From positions 1 through 37,772 of the forward strand of contig JAFXBK010000030.1 of assembly GCA_017521825.1 (NCBI GenBank): a stretch of 37,772 nt of DNA, written 5' to 3'. Position numbers and translations under genes: made by a program. Below are positions 30,885 to 37,710 of this stretch, one piece after another (positions within the stretch are counted from its first letter, which is position 1; each line of letters begins with the position of its first letter). The notes beneath the pieces are model-generated. The model was not told the origin of the DNA. It ran no database searches and saw nothing but the letters and a program-made list of their open reading frames with translations. Source of the stretch: Oscillospiraceae bacterium. Its GTDB lineage: Bacteria > Bacillota > Clostridia > Oscillospirales > Ruminococcaceae.

Positions 30885-31634
30885 TCAGTACCATTCGCCT
30901 TTTGTATAAAAAACTTCCTCTATCTTTTCGATTTTGGAAATTGTTCTTGCGCCAAGCTTGAAACAATCCTCAAAAGTGTTTGAACCTATCCTTTTAAGGC
31001 TTTTCGGAATAACAACGGTTTTTAACCTTACGCAGCCGGAAAAAGCTTTGTCGCCGATTTCCGTTACCCCTTCCGGGATAACGATTTTCCTAAGGCTGAC
31101 GCAGTCCATAAAAGCATTTTCTCCGATTTTTGTTACGCCTTTTGGAATAATTACATCCGTCAGCGAAGCGCAGGTATAAAACGCCATAGGCTTTATTTCC
31201 GTTTCCGTCGGAAGGATCTCCACGGATTTAAGCTTTTCCGCGCCGCTTAAAATTCCGTTTGCTCTCGGCATATTATCCGGAAGATTTACTTCGGAAAGGC
31301 GCCCGTTGGCGCAGAAGATGAATTTTATTCCGTTTGTGCCAAAAGTTGTTTTTCCGTTAAGCAAGGTAAATGATTTAAGCCGGTCGCAAAGGGCAAAGGC
31401 TCCCTCGCCGATATGTTCAACGGATTCGGGAACGGTCACTTCCCGAAGGTCGGAACCTATAAAAGCGTTTTCACAGATTTCCTTAACCGTTTCCGGGATT
31501 TTCACCGTTTCGATTTCAGCGCTCGCAAAAGCATCCGGCGCAATTTTTTTGACGCCATCCGGAATTACCGGATTTTTTGATTTTCCGTGATATTTTATAA
31601 GAACTTTACGCTTTATTTCAAAATCTTCCGGCAT
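30885..31634 (-). CDS. BspA-like leucine-rich repeat protein
   Basis: 249 residues. From residue 18 on there are seven or so LRR_5 repeats of about 23 residues with the pattern IPxGVxxIGxxAFxxCxxLxxVxIP (for example VIIPKGVTKIGENAFMDCVS, IVIPEGVTEIGDKAFSGCVR). There is no signal peptide or wall anchor, so it is predicted cytosolic, unlike most secreted BspA proteins. Such proteins bind other proteins; the partner is unknown. GGAG precedes the ATG. A dispersed repeat sits just upstream, separating it from the aldo/keto reductase gene. Confidence 0.9.
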   Translation of the reverse strand: MPEDFEIKRKVLIKYHGKSKNPVIPDGVKKIAPDAFASAEIETVKIPETVKEICENAFIGSDLREVTVPESVEHIGEGAFALCDRLKSFTLLNGKTTFGTNGIKFIFCANGRLSEVNLPDNMPRANGILSGAEKLKSVEILPTETEIKPMAFYTCASLTDVIIPKGVTKIGENAFMDCVSLRKIVIPEGVTEIGDKAFSGCVRLKTVVIPKSLKRIGSNTFEDCFKLGARTISKIEKIEEVFYTKGEWY

Positions 31635-31660
31635 CGGAAAGGCTCCTTTCTATAATTTTT

Positions 31661-31720
31661 TATCCCTCTTCCGTCTTTTTCGCCAAAGGCGAAAAATCCA
31701 CCTTCCCCTCTGGGAAGGCT
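31661..31720 (+). repeat. Dispersed palindromic repeat, copy C (degenerate)
   Basis: Begins ATCCCTCTTCCGTC, has a stem TTTTTCGCC/GGCGAAAAA around AAA, and ends CCACCTTCCCCTCTGGGAAG plus GC. Related to copies A and B with a different middle stem; same orientation. It reaches into the stop of the aldo/keto reductase gene. Confidence 0.75.
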
Positions 31721-32745
31721 TAAACTGTTACTTCCCCGGCGATTATTTTTTTGTAATCCTCAAGGTTTTTAACAAGAAGTTCCGAGGCGTTAAGTCCGTA
31801 AGGGCATTTTGTATGGCATTTTCCGCAATGGATGCAGTTTTCAATTTTTGCCATTTCCGCCTGCCATTCTTCAGAAACCCAGCCTTTGGAAGGCGCGCGG
31901 CGAATCATAAGGGACATTCTGGCGCAGTCGTTGATTTTTATTTCGGCGGGACAGGGCATGCAATATCCGCATCCGCGGCAAAAATCTCCCGCAAGTTCCG
32001 CGCGGTCTTTTTCAATAACTTCAAGAAGCTCGCCCTTCATCTCCGCCGGATTTTCGAAAAAAGAAAGGAATTCTTCCAGCTCGGTCATGCGCTGAATCCC
32101 CCAGATCGGAAGAACGTTATCGAACCGGGTCATCCATGCAAAAGCGGCGGCGGAATTGTTGATAAGTCCGCCGGCAAGAGCCTTCATGGCGATATAACCC
32201 ATGTTGCGCTCCCTGCATTTTTCAACAAGGGCAAGTTCCTGTTCCCCGGAAAGATAGCTAAACGGGAACTGAAGAGTTTCGTAAAGTCCGCTTTCAACCG
32301 ATTCCTCCGCCACCTTGATTTTGTGGGCGGTTATACCGATGTGGCGGATTTTTCCCTGGGCCTTTGCTTCAAGCATCGCCTCATACATTCCGGTTCCGTC
32401 GCCGGGCTTATAACATTGGGAAGCCTGGTGGAACTGGTAAATATCAACGTAATCGGTTTTTAAAAGGTTAAGGGAAGTTTCAAGATCTTTCCAGAAATCT
32501 TCCGGAGTTTTTGCCGCGGTTTTTGTTGCGATGAATATTTTATCCCTGACGTCGGAAAGGGCTTTTCCGATTTTTTCTTCGCTGTCGGTATAGGCTCTTG
32601 CGGTATCAAAAAAGGTCATTCCGCCTTCATAGGCGCGGCGGAGAATTTTTATTGAAGTTTCCATATCGTCACGCTGAACCGGCAGAGCGCCGAACGCATT
32701 TTGCGGTGTTGTAATTCCGGTGGAACCCAAAGTAACGTTTTTCAT
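31720..32745 (-). CDS. Aldo/keto reductase with C-terminal 4Fe-4S ferredoxin domain
   Basis: 341 residues. Residues 1-245 are an AKR barrel with the tetrad Asp47 and Tyr52 (FFDTARAYTDS), Lys75 (ATKT) and His106 (YQFHQAS). Residues 250-320 carry two cysteine clusters, CRGCGYCMPCP and CIHCGKCHTKCP, typical of 2x[4Fe-4S] ferredoxin-like domains. Such fused enzymes in anaerobes probably pass electrons to a carbonyl substrate from ferredoxin rather than NADPH; the substrate is unknown. Its ATG overlaps the stop of the upstream nuclease-like gene as ATGA, with the Shine-Dalgarno GGGAGG inside that gene. Confidence 0.92.
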   Translation of the reverse strand: MKNVTLGSTGITTPQNAFGALPVQRDDMETSIKILRRAYEGGMTFFDTARAYTDSEEKIGKALSDVRDKIFIATKTAAKTPEDFWKDLETSLNLLKTDYVDIYQFHQASQCYKPGDGTGMYEAMLEAKAQGKIRHIGITAHKIKVAEESVESGLYETLQFPFSYLSGEQELALVEKCRERNMGYIAMKALAGGLINNSAAAFAWMTRFDNVLPIWGIQRMTELEEFLSFFENPAEMKGELLEVIEKDRAELAGDFCRGCGYCMPCPAEIKINDCARMSLMIRRAPSKGWVSEEWQAEMAKIENCIHCGKCHTKCPYGLNASELLVKNLEDYKKIIAGEVTV

Positions 32746-33359
32746 TTTTGACCTCCCAAAATAAGTTCAACTATTCGTTTATGTAAATTTTCGTATGGGC
32801 ATTTTTCTGCTCCAATTTTTTTCAATTTTACAAGACTTACAGTTTTTTGTGCTCCCAATTTTTCATCAATAACACAAGTTGGAAGAAGATAAAAATCCCA
32901 TTGAGATAAATCCAAAGGATTTATTTTTTCATCTTTTTCTTCCGCATTATGCACACAGAAAACGTATATATCCGCTTGTCTTTTCTTTTCTTCCTCAAAT
33001 TCATCAGTCAGATAATCCCACGCCTTGGTCTGCTGAATTCCAAAAATCAATTTTGATTTTTGCTTTTGTCCCCAACTCTGAAAATATCCTGACGATTTTA
33101 CTTCGATAGATATTCCCTCATCGCTCAATAAATCATATTTATCCCACGAAATCCTGTTTTTATAATCTATTTTTAAAGCCTTTGCCACAAAATATTCCGC
33201 CAAAATTCCTCTTTCAGTATTTCCTAAAATATCTGAATATGCCCAGCTCCAAAAATCACAGATTGTTGCAATTTTATCTCCGGTTTCTGAAATAATTTCT
33301 TCGTTTCCGTAACATCTTTTCGGTTCAATTGCAGAATACTTAATCTTATTCTTTTCCAT
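32742..33359 (-). CDS. PD-(D/E)XK nuclease-like protein of unknown function
   Basis: 205 residues. The pattern Glu55 (GILAEYFVA), Asp76 (SWDKYDLLS), Glu86-x-Lys88 (ISIEVKSSGYFQSW) fits the PD-(D/E)XK endonuclease core, and the later RQADIYVFCVH and LSQWDFYLLPT are strongly patterned as in a conserved family of restriction-like hypothetical proteins. No methyltransferase or specificity subunit is nearby. Codon use differs from neighbours: Leu is mostly TTA/TTG rather than CTT and the gene is AT-richer, suggesting transfer. It is the first gene of a two-gene unit with the aldo/keto reductase. The start has only a weak AAGAG ribosome binding site. Catalytic activity is inferred, not shown. Confidence 0.7.
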   Translation of the reverse strand: MEKNKIKYSAIEPKRCYGNEEIISETGDKIATICDFWSWAYSDILGNTERGILAEYFVAKALKIDYKNRISWDKYDLLSDEGISIEVKSSGYFQSWGQKQKSKLIFGIQQTKAWDYLTDEFEEEKKRQADIYVFCVHNAEEKDEKINPLDLSQWDFYLLPTCVIDEKLGAQKTVSLVKLKKIGAEKCPYENLHKRIVELILGGQK

Positions 33360-33373
33360 AGTTTTCTCTTTTC

Positions 33374-33390
33374 TGCGGAAAATTTCCGCA
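33374..33390. promoter_or_regulatory. Perfect palindrome in the leader of the nuclease-like gene
   Basis: TGCGGAAA and TTTCCGCA around a single A. No T tract follows, so it is not a terminator. It lies between the predicted promoter and the start codon, a place suited to an operator or a translation-blocking hairpin. Confidence 0.4.
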
Positions 33391-33415
33391 CTATAACAAA
33401 GCTGTTTATAAATTA

Positions 33416-33444
33416 AGAATATACTCCCAGCGGCTTTTTGTCAA
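33416..33444 (-). promoter_or_regulatory. Promoter of the nuclease-like / aldo-keto reductase pair
   Basis: Minus strand perfect TTGACA, 17-base spacer, TATTCT. Confidence 0.65.
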
Positions 33445-33457
33445 TTTAAGATTTTAT

Positions 33458-33494
33458 TAAAAATGCGCCCGCAAAGGCAGGCGCAGAAATTTTT
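33458..33494 (-). terminator. Terminator of the EF-Tu-like GTPase gene
   Basis: TGCGCC / GGCGCA outer stem with inner GC pairs, followed by TTTTT on the minus strand. It directly precedes the next promoter. Confidence 0.82.
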
Positions 33495-34008
33495 ATTTCA
33501 TTCTGTGAATTTCCGTAAGGAAGCGGAAGAATTCTTTTTTATCCTTTTCCTCTCCCCAATCGCAGGCTCTTTCCGCAGAAACTTTAAGCAAAGGGTATTC
33601 CGTTTCGAAACCGTTTTCTGCAAGAATATCATTAATATCTTCCTGAACAAAATACTGAAGGTCATCGTCATCCGCAAGGTCGCATTTGCTCATATAAAGA
33701 GCAATACGCTTTATTCCCCGTTTATTGCAAAGTTCAATCTGTTCAGTGGTCTGGGGCATAGGGCCATCTGTTGCGGCGCAAACAAGAATTGCCGCCCATT
33801 CATTTTTTTCACCGAGATGTTCTATATATTCATACGCGCCGCCATAATCAAAAACGGTATAATTATCCTCGCCGATGCGGTAGCTTACCGAGCTGGTCGG
33901 CGGTGCAAAAGCTTCGGGTTGTTTTCCCTTGATAAAAAGATTCAAAGCGTTCATAAAGGTGGATTTTCCGTGGTCAACATGACCGATTACAATTATATTT
34001 TTATCCAT
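33493..34008 (-). CDS. Stand-alone EF-Tu-like GTPase domain
   Basis: 171 residues, only a G domain, without EF-Tu domains 2 and 3. G1 is GHVDHGKST (9-17). The stretch TSSVSYRIGEDNYTVFDYGG aligns with EF-Tu switch I/II, but DCPGH has become DYGGA at 54-58, so the catalytic His84 equivalent is Ala. The upstream RGITI of switch I is lost. DGPMPQTTEQI (81-91) is EF-Tu-like; G4 is SKCD instead of NKCD; G5 SAE. GTP binding is plausible and hydrolysis doubtful. It may act as a regulator or antagonist; function unknown. GGAGG precedes the ATG, with a consensus promoter. It is next to tRNA-Gly, divergent. Confidence 0.82.
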   Translation of the reverse strand: MDKNIIVIGHVDHGKSTFMNALNLFIKGKQPEAFAPPTSSVSYRIGEDNYTVFDYGGAYEYIEHLGEKNEWAAILVCAATDGPMPQTTEQIELCNKRGIKRIALYMSKCDLADDDDLQYFVQEDINDILAENGFETEYPLLKVSAERACDWGEEKDKKEFFRFLTEIHRMK

Positions 34009-34038
34009 ATTCCACGCCTCCTTTTCCCTGATTTTTTT

Positions 34039-34067
34039 ATTTTACTCCCAATAAAATAATCTGTCAA
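34039..34067 (-). promoter_or_regulatory. Promoter of the EF-Tu-like GTPase
   Basis: Minus strand perfect TTGACA, 17-base spacer, TAAAAT. Confidence 0.7.
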
Positions 34068-34082
34068 TTAATACATTGATAC

Positions 34083-34111
34083 TTGACATTTTTTATAAAA
34101 TAAAACATAAT
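34083..34111 (+). promoter_or_regulatory. Promoter of tRNA-Gly
   Basis: Perfect TTGACA, 17-base spacer, CATAAT, 12 bases before the mature tRNA 5' end. Divergent from the GTPase promoter, with 15 bp between the two -35 boxes. Confidence 0.7.
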
Positions 34112-34123
34112 ATATCCATATCT

Positions 34124-34197
34124 GCAGGCATAGTTCATCGGTAGAACGGTCGCTTCCCAAGCCACAAAGGCGGGTTCGATTCCCGTTGCCTGCTCCA
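34124..34197 (+). tRNA. tRNA-Gly (anticodon CCC)
   Basis: 74 nt with CCA encoded. Acceptor GCAGGCA pairs with TGCCTGC; D arm GTTC/GAAC; anticodon loop TTCCCAA with anticodon CCC at 34156-34158; variable loop of four; T arm GCGGG/CCCGT around TTCGATT. The anticodon stem GTCGC/GCCAC has one C:C mismatch at the third pair. It reads GGG codons. It stands alone with its own promoter and terminator. Confidence 0.96.
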
Positions 34198-34201
34198 AGA
34201 A

Positions 34202-34239
34202 AAAAAGCGGTGCTCAATTCTGAACACCGCTTTTTATTT
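34202..34239. terminator. Terminator after tRNA-Gly, shared with the C39-like gene
   Basis: AAAAAGCGGTG / CACCGCTTTTT with an inner TCA/TGA pair and an internal C/A mismatch. T tracts on both strands. Confidence 0.88.
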
Positions 34240-34845
34240 TTCTCCAACCGCAATGTATATTCTTCCGAAAGGGGTTTTCATAAATTCTTCGAGCTCATTT
34301 TCCGAAAGTTTTGTTTTACCATAGCCCGGGTCACAGACCAGGAAATTTCCGTTTTCAAATCCGTAAATCAAAATCCAATGCATAACTTTGTCGTGGATAC
34401 CGTCTGCGTTTCCCTCAATAAAAGTTTGAATAATAACAAGTTTTTCTTCAAAAAGTTCTTCTTTAATAGTTTCGCATGTTATTTTTACGCCGGTTTCCGA
34501 AAGGAACCCGCCTTTTTTAACATATTTTTTATGTTCTGAAAGGAACTTCTGGTAAAGTTCCTCCGTGTAATAACCGTTTTCGTTATCAAGATAGTTTTCG
34601 GAGGAATGAACAATTTTTACAAAAAGATTTCTTTCCGAAAGGGCAAAAGCAATTGCGGAACCAAGGGTACCTTTTTCGCCGCTTACCTTATATTTTCTGT
34701 AATACACCGCTTCCTTGAATTTTTTCGGAAATTCAATTCCGAAATAATCAAGCGCCATCATAAAACAGCTTGTTCCGCAGGTTTCCGCTTCGGAAATTCT
34801 GTAATCCGGAAAGCCGTGCTGGCCATAAAAGCGCATTTCTCTCAT
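34234..34845 (-). CDS. C39-like cysteine peptidase family protein
   Basis: 203 residues from the ATG at 34845, five bases after AGAAGGTGA. The papain-like pattern of peptidase C39-type domains is seen: Cys23 (or Cys27) in AETCGTSCFMMALDYFG, His156 in MHWILIYGFENG and Asp172 in FLVCDPGYG. There is no ABC exporter, so it is not a bacteriocin transporter domain but the stand-alone cytosolic form. Substrate unknown. It is divergent from ridA with overlapping promoter regions. Longer upstream reading would run through the promoter and is rejected. Confidence 0.8.
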   Translation of the reverse strand: MREMRFYGQHGFPDYRISEAETCGTSCFMMALDYFGIEFPKKFKEAVYYRKYKVSGEKGTLGSAIAFALSERNLFVKIVHSSENYLDNENGYYTEELYQKFLSEHKKYVKKGGFLSETGVKITCETIKEELFEEKLVIIQTFIEGNADGIHDKVMHWILIYGFENGNFLVCDPGYGKTKLSENELEEFMKTPFGRIYIAVGEK

Positions 34846-34869
34846 GTCTTTCACCTTCTTTATGATTAA

Positions 34870-34899
34870 ATAGTAACTCACAAACATGGAAAATGTCAA
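34870..34899 (-). promoter_or_regulatory. Promoter of the C39-like gene
   Basis: Minus strand perfect TTGACA, 18-base spacer, TACTAT. Its -35 lies three bases from the -35 of the divergent ridA promoter. Confidence 0.5.
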
Positions 34900-34902
34900 C
34901 CG

Positions 34903-34931
34903 TTGAACAGAAGATTGTTTTATGATATAAT
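34903..34931 (+). promoter_or_regulatory. ridA promoter
   Basis: TTGAAC, 17-base spacer, perfect TATAAT, back to back with the C39-like gene promoter. Confidence 0.75.
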
Positions 34932-34966
34932 TTTTTCGGAATATTTTTAAATCGGAGGAAAAAAAC

Positions 34967-35341
34967 ATGAACAAAAACAGAATCCATACCGAAAACGCTC
35001 CGGCTGCAATCGGCCCTTATTCCCAGGCGATTGACCTTGGCGAAATGATTTTTACAAGCGGACAAATTCCCGTTGCTCCGGACGGAAGCGTAAGTTCCGA
35101 TATTTCCGAGCAGACAAGGCAGGCTCTTCTTAACCTTAAAGCGGTTGTGGAGGCCGGCGGAAGCAGTTTTGATAAAGTTATCAAAACCACCGTTTTTATA
35201 ACCGATATGGCCCAGTTCGGCGCAATAAACGCGGTTTATTCCGAATTTTTTTCCGAACCTTACCCCGCAAGAAGCTGTGTTCAGGTTGCGGCGCTTCCGA
35301 AAGGCGTTTCCATAGAAATCGAAGCTGTTGCAATTAAATAA
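34967..35341 (+). CDS. ridA: RidA family 2-iminobutanoate/2-iminopropanoate deaminase
   Basis: 124 residues, the exact family length. It hydrolyses reactive enamines/imines released by PLP enzymes such as threonine dehydratase. APAAIGPYSQAIDLGEMIFT, SGQIPVAPDG and the imine-binding Arg102 in YPARSCVQVAALPKG, then IEIEAVAIK, are all conserved. It would act as a cytosolic trimer. GGAGG precedes the ATG. It is monocistronic. Confidence 0.96.
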   Translation: MNKNRIHTENAPAAIGPYSQAIDLGEMIFTSGQIPVAPDGSVSSDISEQTRQALLNLKAVVEAGGSSFDKVIKTTVFITDMAQFGAINAVYSEFFSEPYPARSCVQVAALPKGVSIEIEAVAIK

Positions 35342-35347
35342 TTCCGC

Positions 35348-35377
35348 AAAAAAAGCCGCTTTGCGCGGCTTTTTTTA
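35348..35377. terminator. Bidirectional terminator, ridA / clpC
   Basis: AAGCCGC / GCGGCTT stem with T tracts on both strands between convergent genes. Confidence 0.88.
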
Positions 35378-37645
35378 TACGAAAATTTCTTCCGCCTTTT
35401 TAAAAAGAAGTTTTCCTTCGGAGGATTCCTCGCAGATTATCCGGTCGCCGGAAGAAATTTTTCCGGAAAGAAGCATTTCCGAAATCGGGTCTTCCGCCGC
35501 TTCGCGGATATATCTTTGGAGCGGCCTTGCGCCTTTTTCCGGCGAAAAACCGTTTTTTACGGCGTTTTCCACCGCGGATTTTGAAAAATCCGCTTTAATC
35601 CCGGCGCCGCAAAGGCGTTTTTCCAGATTTCCGTAATATTTTTCCGCGATTTTTTCCGCGGCAGATTCATCAAGGCGTTCGAAAACCACAGTTTCGTCAA
35701 TCCGGTTTATAAATTCCGGGCGAAAAACTTTTTTCATCTCGCCGAAAACCGCTTTTCCGTTAAAATCGTTTTTTCCGCTTTCATCAAGAAAACCAAAACC
35801 CAGGTTATGGCCTTTTCCGATAAATTCCGCGCCGATGTTGGAAGTCATTATTACAACGCAGTTTGTAAAATTCACTTTTACCCCGTGGGAATCCGTAAGA
35901 GTTCCGTCGTCCATAAGCTGTAGAAAAAGGTTATATACCGTTGGGTCGGCTTTTTCAATTTCGTCAAAAAGAACAACGGAATATGGCCTGCGGCGAACCG
36001 CCTCGGTAAGTTTTCCACCGTCATCATAGCCAATGTAACCCGGCGGAGAACCTATCAGCTTTGTTACGGAAGCCTTGTCGGAATATTCCGACATATCAAA
36101 CCGGATAAGGGCCTTTTCATCGCTGAACAGTTCTTCCGCAAGGGCTTTTGAAAGCTCCGTTTTTCCAACACCCGCCGGTCCGCAAAAAAGGAAAATTCCG
36201 ATTGGGCGTTTTGGGTCGCGCAAGCCGGCACGGTTCCTTCGGATTGCCCTTGAAACAGCGGAAACTGCTTTTTCCTGGCCGGCGACCCTTTTATGAAGTT
36301 TTTCCTCAAGGTTCAGAAGCCGTTTGCTTTCGTCCTCGGTTATTTTTCCGATATTGATTCCCGTGGCGGAGGAAAGCACCTTTGCCACGTCCTCTTCCAA
36401 AAGAATGTTGCAAAAATTTTCCCGGAAGGAAAGGTTTTCTATCGTCTTTCTGGAGCAGGCTTCGTCGATAAGATCTATCGCCTTATCAGGAAGGCGTTTT
36501 TCCGGAAGATAGCGCACAGAAAAACGTACCGCCGCTTTTATTGCGGAATCCGTAATGGTAATTTTGTGGAATTTTTCATAGCGCTCTTTAAGCCCGAAAA
36601 GTATCTGTTCCGCAACCACGGCGCTTGGTTCTTCCACGGCAACACTTTGAAAACGGCGTTCCAATGCGGTTTCCTTCTGAATATACTTTCTATATTCTTC
36701 TGTGGTTGTTGCGCCGATAAGCTGGAGTTCTCCCCTTGCAAGCTGCGGTTTTAAAATGTTGGAAGCGTCTATTGCGCCTTCGGCGGCGCCTGCTCCGACT
36801 ATGGTATGGACCTCGTCTATAAACAGGATTATATTACTTGAACGTATAACTTCGTCTATAACGGTCTTGATTCGCTCTTCAAAATCGCCTCTGTATTTGG
36901 TTCCGGCAATCATAAGGGATAAATCCAGGGAGCAAAGGCGTTTGTTTTTTAAATTTTCCGGAACTTCGCCTTTTGCCATTCTTTGGGCAAGCCCTTCGGC
37001 TATTGCGGTTTTTCCAACTCCCGCATCGCCCACAAGGCAGGGGTTGTTTTTTGTCCGCCTTGATAAAATCTGGATAACGCGGCTTATTTCCTTTTCCCTT
37101 CCGATAACCGGATCGAAAACATTTTCCCTTGCAAGGCGGGTAAGGTCGCGGCTGTATTTATCAAGGCTTGGGGTTTTTAATTTTTGTTTTTCCTTGGGAA
37201 GATAATCCATCGAAAGCGGCATTGCCGAAACTTCCCGGAAAAGGCCGTTAAGGTCGCAACCGAAGGCGGAAAGATATTTTACCGCGGTGCAATCCTGCTC
37301 CCTTAAAATTGATGAAATTATCGTTCCCGTATCCGCCAGAGAACCGGTGCGTTTTGCTTCCGCAAGGGAATTTTCCAGAATTTTTCGGCAAAGGGGCGAA
37401 AAATCCGATGGAGAAAGGTTGGATTTTGTTCCCCGGCCGATATCTTCAAGAAGAAGGCCGAGAACTTTTTCGCAATCTATTTTACATTCGGAAATAGTTT
37501 TAAGTTCGCCGCAATCCCCTTCCCGAAGGATTCCCCAAAGAAGATGTTCCGTTCCCACAAAGGAATGCCCGAGAAGCGAGGCTTCGGCCATTGCGGCATT
37601 TATTGAAGAATTTGCTTTAGGAGTAAAACCGGAAAATTTAAACAT
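35375..37645 (-). CDS. clpC: ClpC-type AAA+ unfoldase, short middle region
   Basis: 756 residues against about 810-820 for ClpC. Two Clp_N repeats (1-145) begin FTPKANSSINAAMAEASLLG with GTEHLLWGIL. AAA1 has Walker A GDAGVGKT (206-213) and Walker B ILFIDE (274-279). AAA2 has GPAGVGKT (489-496) and VVLFDE (557-562), with RPEFINRID. LGF at 615-617 is a ClpP-docking loop, so it should feed ClpP. Between IDEACSR (about 396) and VLSSATG (about 423) only some 20 residues remain, where B. subtilis ClpC has about 70 including the UVR/coiled-coil middle domain used by MecA. No mcsA, mcsB or ctsR is next to it; the window ends 127 bases upstream. Confidence 0.92.
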   Translation of the reverse strand: MFKFSGFTPKANSSINAAMAEASLLGHSFVGTEHLLWGILREGDCGELKTISECKIDCEKVLGLLLEDIGRGTKSNLSPSDFSPLCRKILENSLAEAKRTGSLADTGTIISSILREQDCTAVKYLSAFGCDLNGLFREVSAMPLSMDYLPKEKQKLKTPSLDKYSRDLTRLARENVFDPVIGREKEISRVIQILSRRTKNNPCLVGDAGVGKTAIAEGLAQRMAKGEVPENLKNKRLCSLDLSLMIAGTKYRGDFEERIKTVIDEVIRSSNIILFIDEVHTIVGAGAAEGAIDASNILKPQLARGELQLIGATTTEEYRKYIQKETALERRFQSVAVEEPSAVVAEQILFGLKERYEKFHKITITDSAIKAAVRFSVRYLPEKRLPDKAIDLIDEACSRKTIENLSFRENFCNILLEEDVAKVLSSATGINIGKITEDESKRLLNLEEKLHKRVAGQEKAVSAVSRAIRRNRAGLRDPKRPIGIFLFCGPAGVGKTELSKALAEELFSDEKALIRFDMSEYSDKASVTKLIGSPPGYIGYDDGGKLTEAVRRRPYSVVLFDEIEKADPTVYNLFLQLMDDGTLTDSHGVKVNFTNCVVIMTSNIGAEFIGKGHNLGFGFLDESGKNDFNGKAVFGEMKKVFRPEFINRIDETVVFERLDESAAEKIAEKYYGNLEKRLCGAGIKADFSKSAVENAVKNGFSPEKGARPLQRYIREAAEDPISEMLLSGKISSGDRIICEESSEGKLLFKKAEEIFV

Positions 37646-37681
37646 CTTGAACCTCGCTTTTCATATAACTTACATATTTTA

Positions 37682-37710
37682 ATATTGTCGGTTAAATTTC
37701 GGTTATTCAA
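37682..37710 (-). promoter_or_regulatory. Weak clpC promoter containing a 7-bp direct repeat
   Basis: Minus strand TTGAAT, 17-base spacer, CAATAT (poor -10). The spacer is filled by TAACCGA, four bases, TAACCGA (plus-strand 37688-37694 and 37699-37705), repeats 11 bp apart on one helix face. This suits a repressor site, but it is not a CtsR box. Confidence 0.4.

Noticed and set aside
34068-34253. 61-codon minus-strand ORF containing GNGNRTRLCGLGSDRS
   Set aside because: It is the antisense reading of tRNA-Gly; the NGNRTR string is a well-known spurious translation of tRNA genes.
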